Origin: Pontibacillus sp. HMF3514
GTDB lineage: Bacteria; Bacillota; Bacilli; Bacillales; BH030062
Direction: 5' to 3'
NCBI RefSeq assembly: GCF_009858175.1
Contig: NZ_CP047393.1
Span: forward strand, 2,294,001 to 2,358,000
Length of the DNA stretch: 64,000 bases
Shown here: positions 27,542 through 36,028 of the stretch, piece by piece
How the letters are laid out: every line of letters starts with the position of its first letter
Numbering within the stretch: position 1 is the first letter of the stretch
Notes under the pieces: generated by a model
Database searches by the model: none
Told to the model about the DNA's origin: nothing
Seen by the model: only the letters and a program-made list of their open reading frames with translations
Made by a program: the position numbers and the translations under genes

Positions 27542-28312
27542 TTATTCAAAATACTTATAGTACGATTCCGTTCTTGCCCTTATCTTACAACCATTTCTCT
27601 CAAATACCCGTTGCATCTTTTCGTTACCTTCATGCGTATTACCGATATAATAGGTAGCGCCCATTTCTTTTAAATGAATGAGAGATTGATAGTGGATGGG
27701 GATGCTATGACCCTTTCCTCTCTCATCAGGTAATATGCCAAAATAAAATAATCTCCCTTCATCACTTGTACCAGGTTCAATATGGGGCATTGAAACGCCT
27801 ATTGGTTTATCTTCTAAAAAAGCAACCTTACATGTTTCTTTCCAAGAGTCCCCTAGTTCACTTTTAACTGAATCCATGTGTTGCTCCATTGTTAAAGTAG
27901 ATGCTTCATTTTCAGAACCGCTCATACTATGAGCCCAATAGTTTTTAAATTCATTTTCTGAAATGGAGCAATCACTTATAGAATGCCATTTATAATCATG
28001 AATGGCTTTGGGGAGTTCGTTAAGCTCTCTAAATACTTCAACTTTATTAGCATACGGTTCAAAGCTATGGGAGATCATCAGGTTAGAGAGCTCTTGATAA
28101 TGTTGGGTATTTCTATGTATTACAGCACTTATCCTCTTAATACCAAGAGATTCACCTCCGTGGGTTAAATCTTGAAGGTGTTTCTCAATTGTTGATTGAT
28201 CATATTCCACATCATCTTTTTCTTCAATTAAAATATAATCTGGAAGTCCATTTAAAACTTTAAAGGTAGCTTTAAGTTGTGCCTGTAATGATTGTAAATC
28301 TCTCAATTTCAA
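27542..28312 (-). CDS. GNAT-family N-acetyltransferase
   Basis: A 256-residue protein with a C-terminal GNAT domain. Acetyl-CoA-binding loop residues are in GILPDERGKGHSIPIHYQSL, and NTHEGNEKMQRVFERNGCK is the typical end of the fold. The N-terminal 100 residues are helical and not recognised. The start is TTG, overlapping the stop of the upstream (frameshifted) kinase gene by four bases, which indicates an operon. Substrate unknown. Confidence 0.72.
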   Translation of the reverse strand: MKLRDLQSLQAQLKATFKVLNGLPDYILIEEKDDVEYDQSTIEKHLQDLTHGGESLGIKRISAVIHRNTQHYQELSNLMISHSFEPYANKVEVFRELNELPKAIHDYKWHSISDCSISENEFKNYWAHSMSGSENEASTLTMEQHMDSVKSELGDSWKETCKVAFLEDKPIGVSMPHIEPGTSDEGRLFYFGILPDERGKGHSIPIHYQSLIHLKEMGATYYIGNTHEGNEKMQRVFERNGCKIRARTESYYKYFE

Positions 28313-29470
28313 AAACCCTCCTTTTTGAGAGTAAATATAGGCTTTCTAAGGTTATGATTTAACGTTACCTTTATCACTAAAACGTGGGTACCCCTCAAGT
28401 TCCCTAAGGTATATTTGCAGACATTTTCAATTTGTTCTTTGGTACCAAATCGTATAATTTGTTCACGGTTTAAAGAATCTTGATTTAATAAGTCATGATG
28501 TGTGTAAGCCATAGTTAGCAGCTTCAAGAACACTTCAACATGTAAGTCTTTTCCTTTTTGCTTAGAGCCATATGTATATCCTTCAACAAACCCATCAGCA
28601 TTGGCTCTTAATTGAGGCATATATAGATGATAGTTACATTTTCCATACCTCTCAGTGTCATGTATAGTTGGAAAAAAGGTCTGATAATTAAATACATAGT
28701 TGGCAGCTAGTGAAGTTCCTGTATAGAGAAGAGGATAAGGATCTATAATCCTAGCACCGTGCTTAGTAAAAATAATGTTATCTGGTGATGTGTCTTGATT
28801 AGTAAGGATCTTTTTCTCTCGCTCAATTGAACGATTTGCAATCAATTCCTCCCCAACCTCTAAAACTTTTTCCTTATTAAATTCGTGCTGACTTGCAAGC
28901 AATTCATCTAGTTCACTTTGATACTCTTTCGTTTCTTCTTGGATAAGTTCTTTTAAGTCCATATCAAATTGGCCTTTCACTTCCCCACTTTCTCCAACAT
29001 TCAAATACCCCAATCCTTTATAAGGAGGATCTATGTTTTCAAGTGAAAGAAAAAAACTCTCCTAATTGCCTACCATATCGTTTGGACTGTTCTTTTGATT
29101 GTTCTCCCAGCCCAATTGTGCTTCCTACATAAGATTCGATCGTATAGGTCAGCTCTTCATCTATAAAGTACTCAAAATGTTCAGGGCAAATCCCCTTTTT
29201 AGCTTTATTGGCATTCTTGTAAAACGATTTTGTCCCATCATACTCAACCATCAATTCTTCTCGATTAAATACAACCTCTTTATCATAAGCTACCTTTTTG
29301 GGAATACGAAGAACAAGCTGCTCACGATCTATCAAATAAGCAAAATGCCAAGCACCTTCCCCTAGCCTATTAATTTCTTTTTCGGAATAAAACTCATTTA
29401 ACCCTTCATTTCTCAAAGCAGTATTTATGAGTTCTAGCTCTGTAAAGTTTTCTGTTGTCTGGAATTTCAT
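28309..29470 (-). pseudogene. APH-like kinase gene split by a frameshift
   Basis: Two overlapping-style reading frames encode one kinase. The first (29470 to 29039, 143 residues) holds the N-lobe (EINRLGEGAWHFAYLI and the lysine in LRIPK). The second (to 28309) holds the C-lobe with TNQDTSPDNIIF and the metal aspartate in IDPYPLL. The frames meet at a run of seven T (minus strand; A at 29050-29056). With six T the reading continues GEFFLSLENIDPPYKGLG into the second frame without a stop, giving about 386 residues. It could be a true mutation, phase variation or a sequencing error. Confidence 0.75.
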
Positions 29471-29542
29471 ATCTTTTAATCTCCTTTTACCTCTATAAAT
29501 ATAAATAATTCCATTTCATATCTGCTAATTCCTGCCGAAAAT

Positions 29543-29618
29543 AAAAGGCTCTGTTAAATATCAACAAAGATCTTTAACAGAGCCAAATAAAAAGACGCGT
29601 TAAGTAAACGCGTGCTTT
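29543..29618 (-). terminator. two consecutive terminators
   Basis: GGCTCTGTTAAA pairs with TTTAACAGAGCC (29543-29585). ACGCGTT pairs with AACGCGT (29594-29616). Both are followed by T-rich sequence on the minus strand, and both lie downstream of the gene at 29641. Confidence 0.7.
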
Positions 29619-29640
29619 GACAAAGATTATTTTCTTTACC

Positions 29641-29937
29641 TTAATCCCCACTTATTGAACGAATAGCCAGAATGCCTGAAGTTGCATCTAGTAATGGTTG
29701 TGTTTTTGGAATATAAAACATTTCTATATAAAATGGATGTCCCACTCCAAACCAAGGTACCCAGTAATAGCTTGGAATAAAGCTTAAAACTGTTAAGATT
29801 ATCGCAGGAATGAACAACCAGTTAATTTTAAAATGTCCCTTAATTAAACGCTTTAAGCTTTTCCACTCTAATAAAACGCCAAACAAAAACACCCATAAGC
29901 TTAGTTTTATACTTAAAGTTAATAATTTCTGATTCAA
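29641..29937 (-). CDS. small membrane protein, paralogue 3 (N-terminally shortened)
   Basis: A 98-residue membrane protein beginning at a TTG. It aligns with the C-terminal two thirds of the genes at 20467 and 20915: LSLWVFLFGVLLEWKSL, HFKINWLFIPAIIL, PWFGVGHPFYIEMF and a final RSI. The first helix and loop of the longer paralogues are missing. Upstream the frame stays open for about 15 hydrophobic codons until a TAA, without a clear start. It may be a decaying copy. Confidence 0.5.
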   Translation of the reverse strand: MNQKLLTLSIKLSLWVFLFGVLLEWKSLKRLIKGHFKINWLFIPAIILTVLSFIPSYYWVPWFGVGHPFYIEMFYIPKTQPLLDATSGILAIRSISGD

Positions 29938-29968
29938 ATTAAGGCAAGTTTTATATAAAATAAATAAT

Positions 29969-30004
29969 AAAAACCCTTACCCCCAACAGGTAAATAAGAG
30001 TTTC
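29969..30004 (-). terminator. probable cadA terminator
   Basis: An imperfect stem (TTTACC with GGGTAA plus outer pairs) is followed by five T on the minus strand, about 40 bases after the cadA stop. Confidence 0.45.
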
Positions 30005-30037
30005 TATTATTAAACACTATGCACCTTTATCATACCT

Positions 30038-32731
30038 CTATTTATTCATCAATAATCTCATACTATTTAGTATCACGAGTAATGCTGCTCCTGTATCAGC
30101 TAAAACAGCCATCCATAAGGTTAAGAGACCTGGAAATATCAGTACAAGCGCTGCTAATTTAGTAATTAAGGAAAACCAAACATTCTGTTTGATGATATTC
30201 AAGGCTTTCCGACTCAGACTAATCGTATGAGGTAATTTCTCTAAATTATCTGCCATGAGTACAATGTCGGCAGTTTCCATGGCTGTATCCGTTCCGGCAC
30301 CGCCCATGGCAATTCCAAGATCAGCGGTCGCAAGGGCTGGAGCATCATTTATTCCATCTCCAACCATAGCTACACGTTTACCTTCATCTTGCAATTTCTT
30401 TATCGCAGTAACTTTATCTTCAGGTAATAAGTCGGCAAAGTAGCGATCTACACCTGTCTCATCAGCAATTTTACTCGCTGTTCCTTCATTATCCCCCGTT
30501 AACATCACCATCTCTTTTACTCCTACTCCTTTGAGGGTCTGGATGGATTGTAACGTAATGTCTCGGATTGTATCTGCTACAGCGATGATTCCTAAAACGT
30601 TTGTGCGGGTACCGACTATCACAAGAGTATTTCCGTTTCCTTGTAAAGAATTCATTCGTTCTTCTATTTCATCTAGAGAAACGTTCATCTCTTTAAACAG
30701 CTTAGGATTACCTGCAAAATATTCAACCCCATCAATCGTTGCTTGAGCCCCTTTACCTGCAATGGCTTTAAATGATTCTCCATCCTTAGCCGAAATATCA
30801 CGTTCAGCAGCGTAAGTTGTAATAGCTTGAGCAATTGGGTGAGTGGAATATTCTTCAATCGTTCGGGTGATTCCAAGCAGTTCTTCTCTTTCACCTTGAA
30901 GAGTAATCACTTCAGCTACTTTCGGCTTGCCTTCTGTTAAGGTACCTGTTTTATCAAAAGCAATAGCTTGAATGACTCCAGCCTTTTCTAAGAATGTTCC
31001 ACCTTTAATGAGCACACCATTCTTAGCTGCATTTCCAATTGCTGATACAATGGCAACAGGTGTAGAAATGACAAGTGCACAAGGGCAAGCCACTACCAAT
31101 AACGCAAGGCCTTTGTAGAGCCATTCTCCCCAAGCACCAAAACCGAATAATGGAGGTAGAACCATAACTGTAAGAGCTAATCCAAAAACGATCGGAGTAT
31201 AGACTTTAGCAAAACGATCGACAAACGCTTGGGTTGGGGCTCTTTTCTCTTGAGCCTCTTCCACAAGATGAATAATTTTAGCTATTGTTGTATCCTCGAC
31301 TAGCTTTGTTACCGATATTTCTAAGGATCCACTTTCGTTAACAGTACCTGCATAAACGGTATCCCCCTGTTGTTTGTCTACAGGTAAAGATTCTCCTGTG
31401 ATAGGAGCCTGATTAATACTGGACTCACCACTTAGGATTTCACCATCGAGAGGTATTTTTTCTCCTGGTTTAACTACGATAACATCGTTAACCTCAACTT
31501 CTTCTACAGCTTTACGAACAAGTTGATCACCTGATTTAACGTTAGCTTCAGAAGGTGTGAGATTCATCAGGCTTCTAATCGATTCTCTTGTACGTTCAAT
31601 GGATCTATTTTGTAATGTATTCCCTAATGCGAAAAGCCAAACAACCATTGCACCTTCAAACCATTCTCCAATAAAAGCTGCCCCAATCGCTGCCGAAGCC
31701 ATAAGGACGTTCATATCGAGAGAACCACTCTTAATCGCATAAAAGGCACTTTTAGCTGGCTTAAACCCACCTACTACAATAGCGATAGCATATAAGGCTG
31801 TAATCAATTCAGCATTCACATTTGCAAAAGATCCTATAAAACCAAATGCCAAAAAGAATCCAGATAAAGTGGTTGTTGAAGTGACACTTTTTTTCTTATT
31901 ATTAACTTGACCACCTTCGTGTCCAGGATAATCTAGTGAAGCGTCAAATCCAGCTCTTTGAACTTCTTTTATAATTTCCTTTTGATTCGTTGAGTGATTA
32001 ACTTGCATTTTCCCTGTTGAGAAATTCACACTGACCTTTTCCACATTCGGGTTTTTGCTCAGGTGCTTTTCAATGGTCATTGCGCAAGAGCCACAATCCA
32101 TACCTTCAATTTTGTAGGCTTCCATGTCTTTATTTGAATGGATCGGGTCAGCATCAAAGCCTAATTTTTTCACCTGTTTTGGTATCTGACTGTGAACAGA
32201 ATGATCCTCTGCACCAACCACCATTTTAGCTGTTCCATAATTGACTTTTACTGAATCAATACCTTGCTCCTTACTTAAACTTTTCTCGATTGTAGCTGCG
32301 CAGGAAGGACAGTCCATCCCATTGATTTTGTACTCCACAGTATTCTGTGATTCCGTTTCCCCGTCATTATTATCCTGCATTTCCTTATCAGTCTTACCGG
32401 TACTACAGCATCTTGAAGTTTCTGCTAAGGCTTCAATATTAGTTTGTGTTTCATTACTACAACAGGCAGACGTTTCAGAAGTCTTTTCTTTCTTACCCCC
32501 AGAACAACAGCTTGATTGTGCTTCTTTTACTGTTGATACTTCACTTTGTGCTGGAGTCTCATTTCCACAACAAGCAGAGGATGCAGAAGTCTCTTCTTTC
32601 TCATTTTCGTTAAGTTCTTGTTTAGTTTCTTCCCCAGAGCAACAAGAATCGGTTGTTTTTGTTTCAGGGGTTTCAAAGTCTTTTTGACTAGAACAACAAC
32701 TTGATTGTGATTCTTTATTAATTTGACCCAC
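30038..32731 (-). CDS. cadA: Cd/Zn/Pb-translocating P1B-type ATPase with Cys-rich N-terminal tail
   Basis: Exports divalent soft metals from the cytoplasm at the cost of ATP. It has 897 residues. Residues 1-125 are a hydrophilic tail with six CC pairs (SSCCSS, DSCCSG, SACCGN, SSCCSG, SACCSN, SRCCST). Two HMA metal-binding domains follow (GMDCPSCA, GMDCGSCA). Then come the membrane domain with CPCALVIS, the phosphorylated DKTGTLTEG, and the hinge GDGINDAPAL. It lies 33 bases after cadC. The tail is longer than in staphylococcal CadA. The start is GTG or ATG at 32731; AGGAGG is upstream. Confidence 0.92.
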   Translation of the reverse strand: MGQINKESQSSCCSSQKDFETPETKTTDSCCSGEETKQELNENEKEETSASSACCGNETPAQSEVSTVKEAQSSCCSGGKKEKTSETSACCSNETQTNIEALAETSRCCSTGKTDKEMQDNNDGETESQNTVEYKINGMDCPSCAATIEKSLSKEQGIDSVKVNYGTAKMVVGAEDHSVHSQIPKQVKKLGFDADPIHSNKDMEAYKIEGMDCGSCAMTIEKHLSKNPNVEKVSVNFSTGKMQVNHSTNQKEIIKEVQRAGFDASLDYPGHEGGQVNNKKKSVTSTTTLSGFFLAFGFIGSFANVNAELITALYAIAIVVGGFKPAKSAFYAIKSGSLDMNVLMASAAIGAAFIGEWFEGAMVVWLFALGNTLQNRSIERTRESIRSLMNLTPSEANVKSGDQLVRKAVEEVEVNDVIVVKPGEKIPLDGEILSGESSINQAPITGESLPVDKQQGDTVYAGTVNESGSLEISVTKLVEDTTIAKIIHLVEEAQEKRAPTQAFVDRFAKVYTPIVFGLALTVMVLPPLFGFGAWGEWLYKGLALLVVACPCALVISTPVAIVSAIGNAAKNGVLIKGGTFLEKAGVIQAIAFDKTGTLTEGKPKVAEVITLQGEREELLGITRTIEEYSTHPIAQAITTYAAERDISAKDGESFKAIAGKGAQATIDGVEYFAGNPKLFKEMNVSLDEIEERMNSLQGNGNTLVIVGTRTNVLGIIAVADTIRDITLQSIQTLKGVGVKEMVMLTGDNEGTASKIADETGVDRYFADLLPEDKVTAIKKLQDEGKRVAMVGDGINDAPALATADLGIAMGGAGTDTAMETADIVLMADNLEKLPHTISLSRKALNIIKQNVWFSLITKLAALVLIFPGLLTLWMAVLADTGAALLVILNSMRLLMNK

Positions 32732-32764
32732 TTACTTACCTCCTATCTATTCGCTCGACAAACG

Positions 32765-33133
32765 TTAAGATTCCTTCGAATGTAGTAATGCAATTGAAAC
32801 CAATTGATGGACATGATCGTCAGCCAAAGAGTAAAAAACAAGCTTTCCTTCTTTACGATATTTGGCTAATTTCATGTTGCGCAATAACCTTAAGTGATGC
32901 GAAGCTGTAGCAGTGGTTGAACCGATAATATTCGCCACATCACAGACACAAAGTTCCTTTTCTAGAGTTAAAGCATAGGCAATTTTCATCCGTGTAGCAT
33001 CTGATAATGCTTTAAAAATCAACTCTACACCTTCCGCTTTCTCGATTTCTGGTTTCACTCTCTGAACAAGTTCCTCATCGTAACAAAACGTGTCACATGT
33101 ATCTTTATTGGTCTTTTTTAATGTTTCTGCCAA
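32765..33133 (-). CDS. cadC: ArsR/SmtB-family metal-responsive repressor CadC
   Basis: A 122-residue winged-helix repressor that leaves the DNA on binding Cd, Pb or Zn. The N-terminal cysteines in DTCDTFCYDEELVQ and the helix motif ELCVCDVANIIG form the CadC thiolate site. The recognition helix is TTATASHHLRLLR. C-terminal DDHVHQLVSIALLH supplies the second zinc-type site. It is first gene of the cadC-cadA operon, and two operator-like repeats lie upstream. Confidence 0.9.
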   Translation of the reverse strand: MAETLKKTNKDTCDTFCYDEELVQRVKPEIEKAEGVELIFKALSDATRMKIAYALTLEKELCVCDVANIIGSTTATASHHLRLLRNMKLAKYRKEGKLVFYSLADDHVHQLVSIALLHSKES

Positions 33134-33159
33134 TTTGCATCACCTTCATTCTAATGATT

Positions 33160-33179
33160 GTTTGAATATTTGTTTAAAG
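33160..33179 (-). promoter_or_regulatory. CadC/CzrA-type operator
   Basis: On the minus strand TTTAAACAAATATTCAAAC matches the SmtB-family consensus core AACAAATATTCA. It lies about 28 bases before the cadC start codon, suggesting autoregulation. Confidence 0.65.
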
Positions 33180-33215
33180 TGTATGTTATTACTCCCTTAA
33201 TAGTCAATAAAAAAT

Positions 33216-33236
33216 AATCAAATAGGCGTTTGAATA
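33216..33236 (-). promoter_or_regulatory. second CadC-like inverted repeat
   Basis: TCAAATA and TTTGAATA flank GGCG, an imperfect dyad of the CadC type. It lies about 85 bases before cadC. It could be a second operator site. Confidence 0.45.
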
Positions 33237-33272
33237 TAAAAACACACATCAATTTTTATGATGTGTGTTTTC
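33237..33272 (-). terminator. intrinsic terminator of the 33.5-kb lipoprotein gene
   Basis: AAACACACATCA pairs with TGATGTGTGTTT, followed on the minus strand by T-rich sequence. Bases 33273-33498 hold no recognisable gene. Confidence 0.75.
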
Positions 33273-33498
33273 TAACTACGTAAATCTACAAAGCTAGCAT
33301 AAGTACATTTATCCAAGTATCATCTTAAATAACACTAATATCAGTAAATAATCTTCTCTAGATAGCTTCTACATTAGGAATAGCATATAATTCATAAGCT
33401 TTTAAAATTATCTCGAATCCAAGTCTTCAACATAATGGCCCTTTAAAGGAAGACTCAGCTTCAAGAGATTAACTTATATAATTCATATATCAGTTAGT

Positions 33499-33960
33499 CT
33501 ATTTCTCAACCTCTACAAAGCTTTCTGCAACATCAACCAGTACTTCCTTTGAGAAATTTTGAGATGAAGATAATTGGTAGAATAGATCTTCCTTTTCCCA
33601 TTTCAAAACCTTCCCACCATTGGGACCAACTCCATACTTTCCTGTGAGTGAATTTTTTATTACAACTTTATCTTGAGTGAAGTCGATAACATTTCGTTGC
33701 CCCTTCATAATATGAAGTAATAAATAATCATTATCTTGATTATAAAATTTAACTGAAAGCATTTCCCCTACACCCATTTTCGGAGTTTTGATTTCAATAT
33801 TTTCTGCTTTGAAGGGCAAAGCTTTAGGGATTTTGGGATTAAATCGCAGTTTAGTTATTTCCTCCTTCAACTTTGAAGTATTATACGTGTGCATCTGATC
33901 TCCACTGCAACCAATCATGATGAATAAGACAAAGAAGACTAAAATATGTATTTGTTTCAC
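33499..33960 (-). CDS. lipoprotein of unknown function
   Basis: A 153-residue putative lipoprotein with signal peptide and lipobox IGCS (Cys near residue 18). The mature domain is beta-rich (PFKAENIEIKTPKMGVGEML ... LLLHIMKGQRN) and ends VDVAESFVEVEK. It resembles DUF4367-like extracytoplasmic domains but cannot be assigned. It follows another membrane-anchored gene by 26 bases and is probably in its operon. Confidence 0.65.
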   Translation of the reverse strand: MKQIHILVFFVLFIMIGCSGDQMHTYNTSKLKEEITKLRFNPKIPKALPFKAENIEIKTPKMGVGEMLSVKFYNQDNDYLLLHIMKGQRNVIDFTQDKVVIKNSLTGKYGVGPNGGKVLKWEKEDLFYQLSSSQNFSKEVLVDVAESFVEVEK

Positions 33961-33986
33961 TATAATTCTCCTAACTGCATATATAT

Positions 33987-34562
33987 CTACTTATTGATAG
34001 CATCAAAATAAGTTTCTGGAAAGTGATGAGAAATATGCTTCTGAATAAGCTGCTCAAATTCATCTTCTGGTAGGTCTGTATTAACCTTATTACTTGAGTT
34101 TTTTATTCCTTTTTTAATTTTTTTCATGTAATCCGTCATCGTTTCAAGTATTAGAAGTTCTTCCCTATTTAACTTCCCATCTTGATCAAATGGAGGGAAC
34201 TTCACGTCATATCCCTCCTCGCTTATATGAAACCCTTCTATAATCATGTTAGGAGATTGATAGAAAAAGTGCTCGGGAATATTTAAATTTAAGTAACTTC
34301 CACCAAATTCAAATAAATAGTAAAGTCTCATCATTTTATCTTCTAACTCACGCAAATAATCGTCCAAGGATTCTCCCCTTGGTTGCTTCTCCTGTATTTT
34401 TTCAGAATAATCAATAGCATGATATAAATTTAGATTTAACTCTGTTAAAAAGCTTTCATAATTCTCTTGATGGTTAACCCTCTCTTTTCGATAAAGGTTC
34501 CCAACAATTATTAGTGTAACTACTAAAATAAAAACGGTGATTTGATAAAATTTTTTAGACAT
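33987..34562 (-). CDS. membrane-anchored protein of unknown function
   Basis: A 191-residue protein with one N-terminal membrane anchor (MSKKFYQITVFILVVTLIIV). A mostly helical extracytoplasmic domain rich in charged residues follows. I take the second ATG (34562), because GGAGG touches the first ATG directly. No family recognised. Followed by the lipoprotein gene at 33960. Confidence 0.62.
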   Translation of the reverse strand: MSKKFYQITVFILVVTLIIVGNLYRKERVNHQENYESFLTELNLNLYHAIDYSEKIQEKQPRGESLDDYLRELEDKMMRLYYLFEFGGSYLNLNIPEHFFYQSPNMIIEGFHISEEGYDVKFPPFDQDGKLNREELLILETMTDYMKKIKKGIKNSSNKVNTDLPEDEFEQLIQKHISHHFPETYFDAINK

Positions 34563-34675
34563 GAAAACGCACATCCTCCAACCTTATTTTTCCATACAAC
34601 TACTATATCAGAGGACATCTTTTTCTAACACCTGTGTATGTAATTTATATACTTTTAACGGATTTCTAGTTAATA

Positions 34676-34714
34676 AAAAACACTTACAGAGTCATGCTCT
34701 ATAAGTGTTTCTTC
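34676..34714 (-). terminator. intrinsic terminator of the ATL gene
   Basis: AAACACTTATAGAG pairs with CTCTGTAAGTGTTT (one mismatch), followed by T on the minus strand. Confidence 0.8.
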
Positions 34715-35021
34715 ATTCAGGTTCATACCGACTCTCTCTCATATCCACTTTATACTCACTAACAAAAACAACTTCTTCATCTTCCAATCGCTGCTTTTGT
34801 TCAAAGCTCCCCTCTTCATCCTTGATAGCTATTTCTCCTTTGGCATTTACCACTCGATGCCATGGCAATCTGTATTTCGAACTCATTGTATGTAAGATAC
34901 GAACCACTTGGCGAGCACCTCTTGGGCTTCCTGCATGCTTAGCTATTTGTCCATAACTCATAACTTTTCCCTCAGGAATGTCTCTAATAATGTTGATTAC
35001 GCTTTCTGTGAATGGTTTCAT
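34713..35021 (-). CDS. alkyltransferase-like (ATL/MGMT-family) protein
   Basis: A 102-residue protein with the DNA-binding domain of O6-alkylguanine-DNA alkyltransferases (VMSYGQIAKHAGSPRGARQV). The active-site PCHR of true transferases is PWHR here. It should bind alkylated bases without removing the alkyl group and flag them for nucleotide excision repair, as known for ATL proteins. The start at 35021 is an ATG; an in-frame TTG two codons upstream has the better spacing to AAAGGA. It lies between the paaX terminator and its own. Confidence 0.85.
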   Translation of the reverse strand: MKPFTESVINIIRDIPEGKVMSYGQIAKHAGSPRGARQVVRILHTMSSKYRLPWHRVVNAKGEIAIKDEEGSFEQKQRLEDEEVVFVSEYKVDMRESRYEPE

Positions 35022-35046
35022 ATTCAACGATTTCTTCCTTTCATAA

Positions 35047-35076
35047 GAAAAAAAGCAGACCACGTGAGCCTGCTTA
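35047..35076 (-). terminator. intrinsic terminator overlapping the paaX stop
   Basis: AAGCAGGC pairs with GTCTGCTT (imperfect centre), followed by seven T on the minus strand. The stem starts inside the stop codon of paaX. Confidence 0.75.
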
Positions 35077-35949
35077 ATCTGTCATTAATGGGTGATTGAG
35101 TACATTATAGGACTCATCTTTTTTATGGATTTCATTACCGTCCTGGAATACACTCTCGAAGAATCGATTGGCTGGTTCAGCGAGTTCTTTATAGTAGTCA
35201 CTGAAGAGCATAGCTGCATGGTTGCCATACCATTTTTCAGGCAACAATTCTTCTGGTAAACCTGGATCAACGAATAAGAATTTTCGATATTCGTGAACGA
35301 GCTTTGTACGTTCGACAAAGCATTCGGCGTCTGTCATTTCGCCTTTTTTAATTTTGTTTCGATCAATGATGAATTTTTGACTATAATGCGCGATAAAGTC
35401 ATTGTATTTTTCATTGATGTCTTCTAAGTCCCAGCTCTTCTCAACTAAACGTTGATTTTCTCCCGGACCATCGTAAGAGGCAACGAAAAAGTCGATATAA
35501 TCGGAGATCTCATATTTTTGAATGAGCGAGTGAACTTTATCATCCAGATTATTCGGTGAGATCCAACAACTCGGTGAAAGAGTTCCAAAGCCGCTCCACA
35601 CAAGTTCTTTCCTTAATTCATCACGAATGCTTCGTTTTTCTTCAGGGATTGTGTAAAGGAGCATACGCCACTTTCCATCCCACTCATCCGGTTTGAATTT
35701 AAAAATACGTTTGGCTGCTTCGTCCATACGTTTTACACCATGTTCAGTCAGAGAATAATAGCTTTTGTTTCCTTTTTTGTCAGCTTTTAGCCACCCCTGC
35801 TTACTCATGCGTGATACAGCTGCACGAACTGCTTGCTCGTTATGTCCAAATTCTTTTAAAAACCGAATTAAGCTTCCAATCCATATGTGATTGCCATAGT
35901 GGCGAATGTAGTCTCCATATAAGGTGAAAATCATTGATCGTGTATTCAT
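35074..35949 (-). CDS. paaX: PaaX-family repressor of phenylacetate catabolism
   Basis: A 291-residue transcriptional repressor. The GntR-like N-terminal winged helix (GHNEQAVRAAVSRMSKQGWL) is followed by the PaaX central domain (WDGKWRMLLYTIPEEKRSIRDEL) and the C-terminal PaaX_C domain. It is known to respond to phenylacetyl-CoA. The gene is last in the minus-strand paa cluster, 79 bases after an enoyl-CoA hydratase gene. An operator could not be identified. Confidence 0.9.
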   Translation of the reverse strand: MNTRSMIFTLYGDYIRHYGNHIWIGSLIRFLKEFGHNEQAVRAAVSRMSKQGWLKADKKGNKSYYSLTEHGVKRMDEAAKRIFKFKPDEWDGKWRMLLYTIPEEKRSIRDELRKELVWSGFGTLSPSCWISPNNLDDKVHSLIQKYEISDYIDFFVASYDGPGENQRLVEKSWDLEDINEKYNDFIAHYSQKFIIDRNKIKKGEMTDAECFVERTKLVHEYRKFLFVDPGLPEELLPEKWYGNHAAMLFSDYYKELAEPANRFFESVFQDGNEIHKKDESYNVLNHPLMTD

Positions 35950-36028
35950 GCCAACATCCCTTTACCGTTTTACAGTTAGAAACTATTTTATCAAATCTAT
36001 ATCCTTCAAACAATGAAAGTCTGAAGTC

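Noticed and set aside
32241-32687. 148-codon plus-strand ORF rich in Ser/Cys/Leu
   Set aside because: Antisense shadow of the Cys-rich CadA tail.
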